A stretch of 45,985 bases of DNA from CAYUEN01 sp964443745 (GTDB lineage: Bacteria; Campylobacterota; Campylobacteria; Campylobacterales; QNZT01), in assembly GCA_964443745.1 (NCBI GenBank), contig CAYUEN010000014.1, positions 1 through 45,985 of the forward strand, read 5' to 3'. Within the stretch, counting starts at the first letter, position 1. Every line of letters starts with the position of its first letter. Under the pieces are notes generated by a model that made no database searches, had not been told where the DNA came from, and worked only from the letters and a program-made list of their open reading frames with translations. The position numbers were made by a program, and so were the translations under genes. This document shows positions 9,401 through 17,257 of the stretch, one piece after another.

Positions 9401-11175
9401 TCGAAGGGGATACGCGGATCGAACCTGATGAAGATCTTTTTCTCTATCTGAGCAGCAGGGACGATGTGATCATAGCAGACAACTACGCCAGAGGAGTGAT
9501 CGTAAACGACGATTATCATTTGAAGATTATTGCGGCCGATACGGCCGAGATCAACGGAACGATCGGAACAAAAATCGTCAATCACAGCTTTTCTCTCAAT
9601 CTCGTCGCTTACGATATAGACAACAATATACCACTGAAGGATCTGAATATCACTTCGATCGATCTTCTGACACCGTCGGGGACGGTTGTGGATTGGTGGA
9701 GTGGGCCAGATGTCACAACCGGCAGTGATGGAGTGGCCCGAATCGATGGTCTAAACTCCCCAATGGCGATCAAAGATGCGGGATTGCTGATTCATGCAAA
9801 TCTCTACGGGGGTACATATGAAGACAACAGCTCCGATCATTTCGCGATACGTCCCGATCACTTCGGTTTCATCATCCCCGCTCACAATATAGCGGGAGCG
9901 GCTGTAACCTTCCATGCCGAAGCACAAGATGAATATAATGCAGCGACGCCTGGATACAATGCGACGCAAGGAAACTCTTTCCGTATCGGATACAGAGAGC
10001 AGCAAAGTGGATGTAACGAGGGAGTGTTGACATTCAATGGCAACAATCGATTTTCGAATGGCCTGTGGGATTTGAATGTCACCTATAGTGAAATCGGCAA
10101 GATCGATTTGAATATCTCCGAAATTCCCGGATTTGAATTTGCGGCGGTCGATCGGGTGGATACCCCCGATAACATGCGATATATCACTCCTGCAGTGGCG
10201 ACAGGCATAATGTTCGTTCCTGCCAGATTGAAGATTCTCTCGTGGGATCTCGTTTCATCCACCCCGGTTACCTACTACGCCTCCGCTGCGGATCTGGATC
10301 GGATGGGTGCGAAGATCAAAGTCAGGGTTCAGGCACAGTCGGAGGATGGGGCGGCGGTACGAAACTATACCGCTTCATGTTATGCGGAAACGACCGATCT
10401 AAATATCTCTTTCAATATCCTCACAGTCGGCATGGAAGAACACAAACTGATCTGGAAAGATCTGATCACTCCTTCCCATACGAGTGAGGCTACGGGGAGT
10501 TCCATAATCTTTAGCGGATCTCGTACCGGAAGTTTCGTCTACAGTGTCGATCCCTCCCATTTCGTTGGCGGAGAGGCGAACGAATCGATCATGCTCAATT
10601 TCGATCGCAAAGCGAATCTTCCCAAAGAAGCACTGCGCTTTGAGATCACGCAAATCGCCGCTACCAATGCGATACACACTCCTTCAGAGGGACTGGTCGC
10701 GACCAAAAGTGAGAACTTCTACTACGGTAGGCTCCATGCTCCCGATTATACCCATGTCGGGGATACCTTCGATGCCAAAATCTTCTATGAAGTCTATTCG
10801 AAACGTTCCAACCCCGATGTCTTCCCTCTCCTCCATGGAAGGGAGAGTATGGATACGATCCACTGGCATATCGTCGAACATTCCGTACCCGGTGCGATAT
10901 GCAACGCCTACGGCATCAACGCGAACGGAAGTGTGAGAGGGTGGAGTGACGATACTATCTCTCTGAAAGCTCCGAAACTTCCCTTTATAGAGAAAGTACG
11001 TTACCAGCCGGAGGGGTATTTGCGGTACAACCGCTGGAGCGATACGGTTATGATGCATAGTTTCAAAGTCAATTTCTCTTCCAGTGGAACGAAATGGGCG
11101 GGAAAAGGGGAGCGAGGCGCGGTACTCGATCTGAATGTCTCCAGAAGACGAGGACAGACAAAGATGGAGTGGTGA
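6475..11175 (+). CDS. Very large exported surface protein: carboxypeptidase-regulatory-like, beta-helix, Calx-beta and MshQ/DUF6701-like regions
   Basis: A 1566-residue secreted or surface-bound protein. Residues 1-17 form a hydrophobic export signal. About 20-155 is an SdrD-B/Cna-B-like repeat (GHLFDN, GVTVKLYKD with acidic Ca-binding-like loops). About 165-560 is a right-handed parallel beta-helix of the NosD type, with many N-rich turns. About 660-900 resembles the polymorphic N-terminal part of MshQ-like proteins. About 902-1010 is a Calx-beta domain (ITEGNSGTKEIRFTIS, ending EPDEDLFLYLSS). The remainder resembles DUF6701 of MshQ (FAIRPDHFGFIIPA). MshQ is found in MSHA pilus clusters, but no pilus gene lies here, so an adhesin or matrix role is inference. 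There is no membrane anchor or sortase motif at the C-terminus. The gene follows a terminator, has AAGGCGA before its ATG, and ends flush against a convergent gene. Confidence 0.8.
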   Translation: MSKTIPILVLFVISLYGYRIEGHLFDNTDETRLQGVTVKLYKDANADALPDDGDTFISSTVSDENGTFLFDEQNGTYFLVVDSRTIEGYPQIWMEQTFAPAGGWCDDGSGVTHELSVASFCYGGRRGGVLDDASAISTSEHIATVEIDGKDVTGLYFGFSPNIVTHTADGGQGTFRQFIQNANAISGPNEMRFIPMVKPNSGDWWTVELQNPLPVFTDAGTIVDGTAYYSDGTIRDENSGFSGHGGEAVGTGMDALEGSGDEATLPYFANPELEIDMNDHFNTALDAIGYVPAYDNNASGVFVIDADGITIRHIALKDAAYANDETTPDIYTAILIKSGTNVLVSENFIGCGADGSEPPAGEHLKNGILQLNASISAIMKNFVSYTLFTGIWAADNTFIYKNDLYKAASLPTGDAITTELSSGFQIRIENNRIEGASGYGIDSFNSPSVVTILENTLIANGQDATEANKNERGGIRIFGFDNVVSHNVIHDHPGNALVVTGGKAGNLLTQNAIYRNGGMAIDLDLGSSDYNGDGITPNDGQIDANTSNMGMDTPVFTSATYDGGILHLSGYVGSTANQSLFADATVEIFKVESDGESHGEGRWYLGSCLSDSDGNFDCNITTDLVAENDQVAATATDISNNTSEFGPNQIVTLSVPSVSECLATFPAALSSTADTIDIDTGVRVYNTTDNTLITQILTTGPDALCDGDGCLKSDTLAGKYSFTVDTGNGTDGAITRSGDRVDINESGEFSSIDGDSGATFTIRGDMTIKTQQEFSLASRSTLNIDGNVTIHADRFLMGTDCTINVESGSLTVYTNYASLNHSAANSLVERSEEFIIFSKGRIDIGTKGELRGLFYSEDLVYVKQGNTISGALTGKSIDVDPQAVITYDQPAVSRYCGDTGKPILSIADSQITEGNSGTKEIRFTISSDRILSGDVTIDCSTGDGSATTADSDYRGFKKLRVTLSGGSDSVTVSVPVEGDTRIEPDEDLFLYLSSRDDVIIADNYARGVIVNDDYHLKIIAADTAEINGTIGTKIVNHSFSLNLVAYDIDNNIPLKDLNITSIDLLTPSGTVVDWWSGPDVTTGSDGVARIDGLNSPMAIKDAGLLIHANLYGGTYEDNSSDHFAIRPDHFGFIIPAHNIAGAAVTFHAEAQDEYNAATPGYNATQGNSFRIGYREQQSGCNEGVLTFNGNNRFSNGLWDLNVTYSEIGKIDLNISEIPGFEFAAVDRVDTPDNMRYITPAVATGIMFVPARLKILSWDLVSSTPVTYYASAADLDRMGAKIKVRVQAQSEDGAAVRNYTASCYAETTDLNISFNILTVGMEEHKLIWKDLITPSHTSEATGSSIIFSGSRTGSFVYSVDPSHFVGGEANESIMLNFDRKANLPKEALRFEITQIAATNAIHTPSEGLVATKSENFYYGRLHAPDYTHVGDTFDAKIFYEVYSKRSNPDVFPLLHGRESMDTIHWHIVEHSVPGAICNAYGINANGSVRGWSDDTISLKAPKLPFIEKVRYQPEGYLRYNRWSDTVMMHSFKVNFSSSGTKWAGKGERGAVLDLNVSRRRGQTKMEW

Positions 11176-11937
11176 TCAGTTCCGTTTGAAGTCGACGATC
11201 CTGTCTTTCATGATGAGTGAAAAACGCGATGGGCTCTGTACACGAATACGGTGGCCGTCGCTTTCGAGAATCACCTTGCCGTCATAAAAGAAGTAGCGTT
11301 CCTGATGTCTGAGCTTTCCTGGTGTGGGAGTCTTCGCGGAAGAGAGGGCGATCCAGCTAAAATGCCCGCCACTGGAAAAAAGAGCGTATATGTAGGCGTT
11401 ACCGACCTTTTTGACGGAGCGGTAAAGTTTGTCTTTGATGAGTGGGAAAGCGCTTTTTTTGGCATGTACCGTTTCGGTACGCTTGGAGGGGAGTGGTTTG
11501 GTCTGATTGGCTTCGGCAGTGAGATTGTGCTCTTTTTTCTGGCAAGTAGAGAATCGGGTGCCTGAGGGTGGAGAGAGGAGAAGATTGGTGAAATAGAGGC
11601 GAAAATCGCTCTTTCCCATAGGATAGCGCAGATAGAGTCGGTGGGGATAGATCAATTCCCCTTCGCGTACTTTCGATCCGAAGCGGAGTCGCAGACGATT
11701 GTTGTGCAGGTAATATCTTCCCTTTTCGACGGTTCCGTCTCCCGCCTCGAAAAAGACGCTTCCGTTGCTTTCGAAACGGAGTTTTTGAGGGCTATCTTCC
11801 ATCAAAACGAGAAGTATCTTGACAAAATCGTCTTTTGTCCGTGCTATGGAGTAGTTCGCATCCATCTGCCAGATGCCTTCGAGTGAAGCGCCATAGAGCC
11901 CTACGACGACTAGCAGAGAGAGTACGACACGAAGCAT
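11176..11937 (-). CDS. Exported protein of unknown function with two lipocalin-like halves
   Basis: A 253-residue protein with an N-terminal signal peptide (MLRVVLSLLVVVGLYGAS). The mature part starts LEGIWQMD, a pattern seen in lipocalin/calycin-like domains. It continues with alternating short beta strands to about residue 120, a low-complexity linker rich in Thr, Lys and Glu, and a second beta-rich block from about 165 to the end. I recognise no named family. It is the last gene of the tlpA-like/ftsY/radA operon: its ATG follows the preceding stop by one base, with GTGGGAT as ribosome site. Its stop codon touches that of the giant surface protein gene with no base between. A periplasmic location is likely; function is unknown. 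Confidence 0.7.
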   Translation of the reverse strand: MLRVVLSLLVVVGLYGASLEGIWQMDANYSIARTKDDFVKILLVLMEDSPQKLRFESNGSVFFEAGDGTVEKGRYYLHNNRLRLRFGSKVREGELIYPHRLYLRYPMGKSDFRLYFTNLLLSPPSGTRFSTCQKKEHNLTAEANQTKPLPSKRTETVHAKKSAFPLIKDKLYRSVKKVGNAYIYALFSSGGHFSWIALSSAKTPTPGKLRHQERYFFYDGKVILESDGHRIRVQSPSRFSLIMKDRIVDFKRN

Positions 11938-11938
11938 T

Positions 11939-12253
11939 TTATCCCACTTCGCAGTGGTCGATTCCCAACTCTTTGATCATCTCTTCGAAAAATTTTTCGC
12001 TCTTTCTGTCATAATCGTCATGAAACTCAAGACAGAACGTCCCTTCGAAATCCCCTTTGGGGGTGATGATTTTGGTGGGATAGATGCCATATTTCTTGAT
12101 CAGCTTGTTGGCGACATTGAAAATCAACTCTTTTTGCTGCAGATCATGATACTCAAGATCCATCCGTGAATAGCGTTCTTCCATCTCATGAAACGCCTTT
12201 ATACAGGCGGGTTTTTCCGCAGGTTCTTTTTTACTCTTTTGATTGTGACTCAC
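11939..12253 (-). CDS. Small conserved-looking cytoplasmic protein, unknown function
   Basis: The frame is open further upstream into radA, but AAGGAG followed seven bases later by GTG at 12251-12253 fixes a start that gives 104 residues. The product begins with a short Lys/Glu-rich stretch. A helical region follows (HEMEERYSRMDLEYHDLQQKE), then a compact alpha/beta part (KLIKKYGIYPTKIITPKGDF, FCLEFHDDYDRKSEKFFEEM). No signal peptide or membrane segment is present. The gene sits between radA and the exported lipocalin-like protein in one operon with almost no spacing. No family is recognised. Confidence 0.7.
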   Translation of the reverse strand: MSHNQKSKKEPAEKPACIKAFHEMEERYSRMDLEYHDLQQKELIFNVANKLIKKYGIYPTKIITPKGDFEGTFCLEFHDDYDRKSEKFFEEMIKELGIDHCEVG

Positions 12254-12273
12254 GTCTTTTCTCCTTTGCATAG

Positions 12274-13623
12274 TTACATCCATTCTATCAGTTTCGAGAC
12301 TTCGTCCGCGACGAAACATCTGATTCCTTTTGGGATCTCAAGCGGTCTTTGAGGGATGATCGCCTTGGTGAAGCCCTGGTTTTTCGCCTCTTTGAGCCGT
12401 TGATCGAGAGAGGTCACTTCGCGGATATCTCCGATCAGGGAAACCTCTCCGATAAAGAGACTCTCCTTCGCGATGGCACGCTCCCTGAAACTGCTGATAA
12501 TTGCAGCTATTATAGCTAAATCGGCTGCAGTTTCACTTATTTTAATTCCCCCGGCGATATTGACGAAGACGTCGTAGGTGTTCAACGGCAGGTCGAGTTT
12601 GCGCTCCAGAAGTGCGAGTAGCATGTTGAGGCGGTTGAGTTCGAATCCCGTCGCACTCCGTTTGGGGGTGGGATAGCCGCTTGGAGAGACGAGAGCCTGC
12701 ACCTCCAGCACGATCGGGCGACTTCCCTCCATCACCACGGTGAGCGCCGAACCCGCCTGAGGCGCACCACGGGAGAAGAATTTCTGCGAAACGTCGGTGG
12801 CGCTGAGCAATCCTCGTTTGCCCATTTCGAATATACCCACTTCACTGGTGGAGCCGAAACGGTTTTTGACGGCCCTGAGTATTCGGATCTCTTTGGAGCT
12901 ATCACCCTCGAAATAGAGTACGGTATCGACCATATGTTCGAGAATTCTGGGGCCGGCGATCGATCCCTCCTTGGTGATATGACCGATGATGAAGATGGCG
13001 CTGCCGCTCTCCTTTCCCCAGCGCATAAGTTCGAACGTGATCTCCCTCACCTGGGAGACGCTGCCCGGGGCCGCCGTGAGTCGGGGGGCGTAGAGTGTCT
13101 GGATAGAGTCGACGATCAAAATGTCGAATCTCTTTTGACGGAGTGTGTTGAAGATTTTTTCCAGATCGATTTCGTTGAGCAGATAGAGACGCTCTTCGTT
13201 CGCCTCCAGGCGATTGGCACGCATCTTGATTTGCCCCGGCGACTCTTCGCCGCTTACATAGAGGACCCTCTTGCCGCTTCTAGCGAGGTTGCCGCCGATT
13301 TTGAGCAGCAGGGTCGATTTACCGACACCGGGACTTCCACCGATGAGCGTCAGGGACCCCGGGACGATTCCGCCGCCCAGCACCAGATCGAGTTCGCGAT
13401 CTTCGGTCGAGAATCGTTCGAAAGACTCCTCTTCGATCTGCGTGATGGGTCTGGCTTTTTCGAAATTGGCGGTACCGCTTTGAGATTTGAGGATTTGCTG
13501 TTGGGTTTCGCTCAACTCCAAAAAGGAGTCCCACGCACCGCAGTTTGGGCATTTGCCCATCCATTTGGAACTTTGGAAGCCGCATGCCTGGCATTCGTAG
13601 AGTATTTTCTTTTTTCTGGCCAT
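12274..13623 (-). CDS. radA: DNA repair protein RadA
   Basis: RadA (Sms) is a hexameric DnaB-like helicase related to RecA that promotes branch migration in recombination. The 449-residue protein has the N-terminal four-cysteine zinc finger (C11, C14, C25, C28), Walker A GSPGVGKST (about 96-104), the RadA-specific KNRFG motif (253-257) and a C-terminal Lon-like domain from about 290. It lies seven bases after ftsY with GAGGAAG upstream, in the conserved Campylobacterota order tlpA-like/ftsY/radA. All diagnostic residues are intact. Confidence 0.96.
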   Translation of the reverse strand: MARKKKILYECQACGFQSSKWMGKCPNCGAWDSFLELSETQQQILKSQSGTANFEKARPITQIEEESFERFSTEDRELDLVLGGGIVPGSLTLIGGSPGVGKSTLLLKIGGNLARSGKRVLYVSGEESPGQIKMRANRLEANEERLYLLNEIDLEKIFNTLRQKRFDILIVDSIQTLYAPRLTAAPGSVSQVREITFELMRWGKESGSAIFIIGHITKEGSIAGPRILEHMVDTVLYFEGDSSKEIRILRAVKNRFGSTSEVGIFEMGKRGLLSATDVSQKFFSRGAPQAGSALTVVMEGSRPIVLEVQALVSPSGYPTPKRSATGFELNRLNMLLALLERKLDLPLNTYDVFVNIAGGIKISETAADLAIIAAIISSFRERAIAKESLFIGEVSLIGDIREVTSLDQRLKEAKNQGFTKAIIPQRPLEIPKGIRCFVADEVSKLIEWM

Positions 13624-13629
13624 GTCGGC

Positions 13630-14499
13630 TTAGGCTTCCTCTACGAAGATTTCACTAAGAAGCGCGTCGACGAAATTCTCCTTTTCAAAACGGATCAGAT
13701 TGGCTTTGCCCTCTCCCACGCCCAGATAGAGGATCGGTTTGTGCATCTCTTTGACGATTGAAAAGATCGCACCCCCTTTGGCGGTACCGTCGAGTTTGGT
13801 GACGATCAGTGCGTCGATCCCGACGATTTGATCGAACGCTTTGGCCTGATTGATGGCAGAATTGCCCTGGGTACCGTCGAGAATCAGGATTTTGCGGTGG
13901 GGCGCTCCCTCTTTTGCCTTGGCGCAGATCCGGACGATTTTTTGCAACTCTTTGGAGAGGTTTTGCTGGGTATGGAGACGTCCGGCGGTATCGATCAGGA
14001 CGCGATCGATACCCTTGGCGATCGCGGATCGGATAGCGTCGTAGGCGACAGCGGAAGGATCGTGTCCTTGCTTGGTCGCCACGATCGGGACACCGACTCT
14101 TTCGGCCCACTTTTTGAGTTGTTCGATCGCGGCGGCTCTGAATGTGTCCGCGGCGGCGAGAATGACGCTTTGGCCGTGCACTTTGTAGGTGAAGGCGAGT
14201 TTTCCGATCGTCGTCGTCTTGCCAGCACCGTTGACGCCGAAGATCAACTCGACGTAGGGTTTGTCCGTGATCTCCTCCTCTTTGGGGAGATCGATGAAAT
14301 AGGAGAGCAGTATACGCCTAAGATCCTCTCGGCGCACTACGTTGGAAGGGGGAAGATAGTAGATGATCTCTTCGACCAGTTCGTAGGTCACATCCGCTTC
14401 GAGCAGAATATCTTCGAGTTCCTCCTTGTTGATCGTCCGCTTCTTTTTGGGGGCGACTTCCCGGATCGCCCTTGCGGTCTTCTTGAAAAAATCGAACAT
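13630..14499 (-). CDS. ftsY: Signal recognition particle receptor FtsY
   Basis: FtsY docks the SRP-ribosome complex at the inner membrane for co-translational insertion. The 289-residue protein contains only the N and G domains: a helical N domain to about 80, then G1 GVNGAGKTTT (88-97), DTFRAAAIEQL (118-128), DTAGR (170-174) and TKLD (234-237). The long acidic A domain of E. coli FtsY is missing, as is usual in this phylum; the first 20 basic residues probably contact the membrane. Its ATG shares a base with the TAA of the thioredoxin-like lipoprotein gene (TAATG), which implies translational coupling. Confidence 0.95.
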   Translation of the reverse strand: MFDFFKKTARAIREVAPKKKRTINKEELEDILLEADVTYELVEEIIYYLPPSNVVRREDLRRILLSYFIDLPKEEEITDKPYVELIFGVNGAGKTTTIGKLAFTYKVHGQSVILAAADTFRAAAIEQLKKWAERVGVPIVATKQGHDPSAVAYDAIRSAIAKGIDRVLIDTAGRLHTQQNLSKELQKIVRICAKAKEGAPHRKILILDGTQGNSAINQAKAFDQIVGIDALIVTKLDGTAKGGAIFSIVKEMHKPILYLGVGEGKANLIRFEKENFVDALLSEIFVEEA

Positions 14500-15065
14500 T
14501 ATTTGGAGAGTGCCTTTTTGATGTCGGCTTCGATCATCTCTTCGGGAGCCGCTCCCACATAGTGGGTGAAATAACTGCCGTTTTTGTCGTACATCACCAT
14601 CGTAGGCAGGCTCCTGACGCCGCCGAGTGCTTGTGAAAGTTCGAAATTGGCGGGGGAGTTGGTGACAGGATAGTTCATCTTGAAATCTTTTATGAACGCC
14701 TCGACTTCCATATTGTCCTTGTTTTCTTCCATCAATATACCGATGATCTGAAGTTTGTCCTTGTATCGCTCCTGAAGGTTGGCCAGATGGGGGATTTCCG
14801 CTTTACAGGGGGGACACCATGTCGCAAAAAAATCGAGTAGCACCACTTTCCCTTCGTAGCCTTCGAATTTGATACCGTTGGCTGTGGCGGTCAGTTTGAT
14901 CGGAAGGTTTTGCGTCGTCACGAGTGTAAGCGTCTGTGCTTCCTGGGTTTGCTTTTCCGTAGCCTCTTGCGTTTGGGGTGTCGGAGATTTCGGCTCCTCC
15001 TTCTTCTCGCAGCCGCTTAAAAGCAGTATGCCGGTAAGGCAGAATGCCGTGATTTTGCTGATCAT
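14499..15065 (-). CDS. TlpA-family thioredoxin-like lipoprotein
   Basis: A 188-residue lipoprotein with signal peptide and lipobox LSGC (C19), followed by a Pro/Gln/Thr-rich linker to about 45 and a thioredoxin fold with active site WCPPC (C84 and C87) in the context DFFATWCPPCKAEIPHL, the TlpA/ResA signature. It probably reduces disulfides in the periplasm, for example during cytochrome c maturation. It is the first gene of the ftsY/radA operon. The upstream region carries a perfect TATAAT on this strand and a ribosome site AAGGAT before the ATG. Family membership is clear; the specific substrate is not. Confidence 0.9.
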   Translation of the reverse strand: MISKITAFCLTGILLLSGCEKKEEPKSPTPQTQEATEKQTQEAQTLTLVTTQNLPIKLTATANGIKFEGYEGKVVLLDFFATWCPPCKAEIPHLANLQERYKDKLQIIGILMEENKDNMEVEAFIKDFKMNYPVTNSPANFELSQALGGVRSLPTMVMYDKNGSYFTHYVGAAPEEMIEADIKKALSK

Positions 15066-15091
15066 ACATATCCTTATGATAAAATTTGTCT

Positions 15092-15097
15092 ATTATA
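15092..15097 (-). promoter_or_regulatory. -10 box of the tlpA-like/ftsY/radA operon
   Basis: On the minus strand this is a perfect TATAAT, 26 bases before the ATG of the tlpA-like gene. The bases upstream of it (TTTTAAGCCTT) resemble the A/T-periodic element that replaces a strong -35 in Campylobacter-type sigma-70 promoters. The plus strand of the same 49-base gap probably drives the folate gene. Confidence 0.45.
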
Positions 15098-15114
15098 GGG
15101 TACAAAGGCTTAAA

Positions 15115-15711
15115 ATGGATAAAAAAATTTTCAGGCAGAAGTGTCTTGAACGCCTGAAAAACGCGATGCATAAAAACCCTGTTCGCAGTGACAGGAGTGT
15201 TCTTGCAAAACTCGATCGGCTGCTGACACGGATCAAACCGCGAACCATACTGCTCTATCTACCCATGGAGATAGAGGTCGATATCCGTCCGCTCGTGCAG
15301 AAGTGGCGAAAAAAATGCAAAATATTTGTTCCTTTTATAGAGGGTACAAGCTTTCGAATGGTAGAATATCGATTACCTTTGACGCGAAATAGATACAGTA
15401 TCTATGAGCCTCCCAAATCCATACGCAGAGATAAACATATCGATTTGATGATCGTTCCCGTCGTCGGGGTAGACGGGAATTTAAGGCGGATAGGGTTTGG
15501 CAAGGGGATGTATGACAGATTTTATGCAACGTTGAAGAAAAAGCCGGTCGTCGTATTCGTGCAGAGAAGAGCCTGTATGACGAAAATGCCTCTGTGCGAC
15601 AGTTACGATATCGAGGCCGACTACTACATCACCCCGGAAATGACACTATATAGAGGGAAAACAGATGATAACAGAGATATTGTTGGCCGGAGGTGGCGTA
15701 TTAGGCGGTAG
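15115..15711 (+). CDS. 5-formyltetrahydrofolate cyclo-ligase
   Basis: A 198-residue enzyme that uses ATP to convert 5-formyl-THF to 5,10-methenyl-THF, returning the stored folate form to one-carbon metabolism. Motifs include an N-terminal basic helix (KKIFRQKCLERLK), a LYLPMEIEVD segment, and the family signature RRIGFGKGMYDRFY near residues 122-135. The frame is open for 246 bases upstream, but the ATG at 15115, six bases after AAAGG, gives the normal N-terminus and length. The last 47 bases overlap the start of rny, an unusually long overlap that suggests coupled translation. Confidence 0.88.
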   Translation: MDKKIFRQKCLERLKNAMHKNPVRSDRSVLAKLDRLLTRIKPRTILLYLPMEIEVDIRPLVQKWRKKCKIFVPFIEGTSFRMVEYRLPLTRNRYSIYEPPKSIRRDKHIDLMIVPVVGVDGNLRRIGFGKGMYDRFYATLKKKPVVVFVQRRACMTKMPLCDSYDIEADYYITPEMTLYRGKTDDNRDIVGRRWRIRR

Positions 15712-17233
15712 CCTGATCTCTTTCTTCGCCGCCAAAAAAATACACGAAGCCAAAAGCGAAATCTATATCGAACAAGCCAAAGCGAAAGCGAAAGTGATCG
15801 AGCACGAGGCGGAGCTCGCGCTCAAAAACGCGAAGATCAAAGCCAAGGAGCTCGAACTTGGAGCGAAGGCGAAATACGAAAAAAGACTCGAAGAGCTCAA
15901 CGATGAATTCGAAACCAAATTCGCTTCGCTCGAGCAGAAAGATCAGGATCTCAACAACCTCTTCAAGGAGGAGTTGCGCAATATCACGCTCGAAAAAGAT
16001 CTGATAAAGAAAGAAAAACAGGAGGCCGAATCTCTTAGGGAGGAGGTCCAAAGGCAGATCGAGAGGTACGAAAAAAAGATCGAAGAGGCGGATCGGTTGA
16101 TCGAAAAATCGGCGGGTATGACCAAAGAGGAGGCCAGAGGGGTCGTACTAAGAAGAGCCGAAGAGGAGGCCAGAAGCGATATCGCCCATATCGTCCGAAA
16201 ATACGAATCCGAAGCCAAGCGCGAAGCCCAGAAGCGCGCCAACTACATCATCGCTCAGGCGACGACCCGCTATGCGGGCGATTTCGCGGCCGAGAGGCTG
16301 ATCAACACCGTCAATCTGCCCAGTGACGATCTCAAAGGGCGTATCATCGGAAAAGAGGGGCGAAATATCAAAGCGTTGGAGATGATACTCGGGGTGGACG
16401 TGATCATCGACGACACTCCCAACGTGATCATTCTCAGCTCTTTCAACCTCTACCGCCGTGCGATCGCGACGAAAGTGATCGAGGAGCTCGTCGCGGACGG
16501 CCGTATACAACCGGCGCGCATCGAGGATGTTTACAAGAGGGTCTCCGAAGCGTTCGAACAGCAGATGCTCGAAGAGGGGGAGAACATCGTCTTCGATCTG
16601 GGGATCACGGATATCCATCCGGAGATCGTCAAGTTGATCGGACGCCTGAAATTTCGCGCGAGTTACGGCCAAAACGCATTGGGGCACTCGCTGGAGGTGG
16701 CCAATCTGGCGGGAATCATCGCGGCCGAATGCGGCGGTGACGAGAAACTGGCCAAAAGAGCGGGCATTTTACACGATATCGGCAAGGCGCTCACGCATGA
16801 ATTTGCCGGCAGCCATGTGGATCTGGGGGCCGAAATCTGCAAACGCTACAAAGAACACCCCTCCGTGATCAACGCGATCTACGCCCACCACGGCCATGAG
16901 GATCCCACCAGTATCGAAGCGGCGGCCGTGTGCACCGCGGACGTACTCTCCGCCGCTCGTCCCGGAGCCAGACGCGAAGTGCTCGAAGCCTTCTTGAAGC
17001 GGGTGCAGGATATCGAAGCGATCGCGACGGGTAAAGAGGGGGTCAAGCAAGCCTATGCGATCAATGCCGGTCGTGAAATTCGGGTGATCGCCAACGCCAA
17101 ATTGGTCAACGACGACGAAGCGGTATTGCTCGCCAAGGAGATCGCCAAGGAGATCGAGTCGAAAGTGCAGTATCCCGGAGACATCAAGGTCAACGTGATA
17201 CGCGAACTCAGAGCCGTCGACTACGCGCGCTGA
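15665..17233 (+). CDS. rny: Ribonuclease Y
   Basis: An endoribonuclease that starts mRNA turnover and is anchored in the inner membrane. The 522 residues show an N-terminal transmembrane helix (about 2-24), a long charged coiled coil (about 30-200), a KH RNA-binding domain with GRIIGKEGRNIKALE (about 225-240), and an HD metal-dependent phosphodiesterase domain (HSLEVANLAG and ILHDIGKALTHE). Length and order match the family exactly. It begins inside the 3' end of the folate gene and ends 24 bases from the convergent cysK; no clear terminator is seen between them. Confidence 0.96.
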   Translation: MITEILLAGGGVLGGSLISFFAAKKIHEAKSEIYIEQAKAKAKVIEHEAELALKNAKIKAKELELGAKAKYEKRLEELNDEFETKFASLEQKDQDLNNLFKEELRNITLEKDLIKKEKQEAESLREEVQRQIERYEKKIEEADRLIEKSAGMTKEEARGVVLRRAEEEARSDIAHIVRKYESEAKREAQKRANYIIAQATTRYAGDFAAERLINTVNLPSDDLKGRIIGKEGRNIKALEMILGVDVIIDDTPNVIILSSFNLYRRAIATKVIEELVADGRIQPARIEDVYKRVSEAFEQQMLEEGENIVFDLGITDIHPEIVKLIGRLKFRASYGQNALGHSLEVANLAGIIAAECGGDEKLAKRAGILHDIGKALTHEFAGSHVDLGAEICKRYKEHPSVINAIYAHHGHEDPTSIEAAAVCTADVLSAARPGARREVLEAFLKRVQDIEAIATGKEGVKQAYAINAGREIRVIANAKLVNDDEAVLLAKEIAKEIESKVQYPGDIKVNVIRELRAVDYAR

Positions 17234-17257
17234 TTTTCGATCGAACAAAAACGAAAG

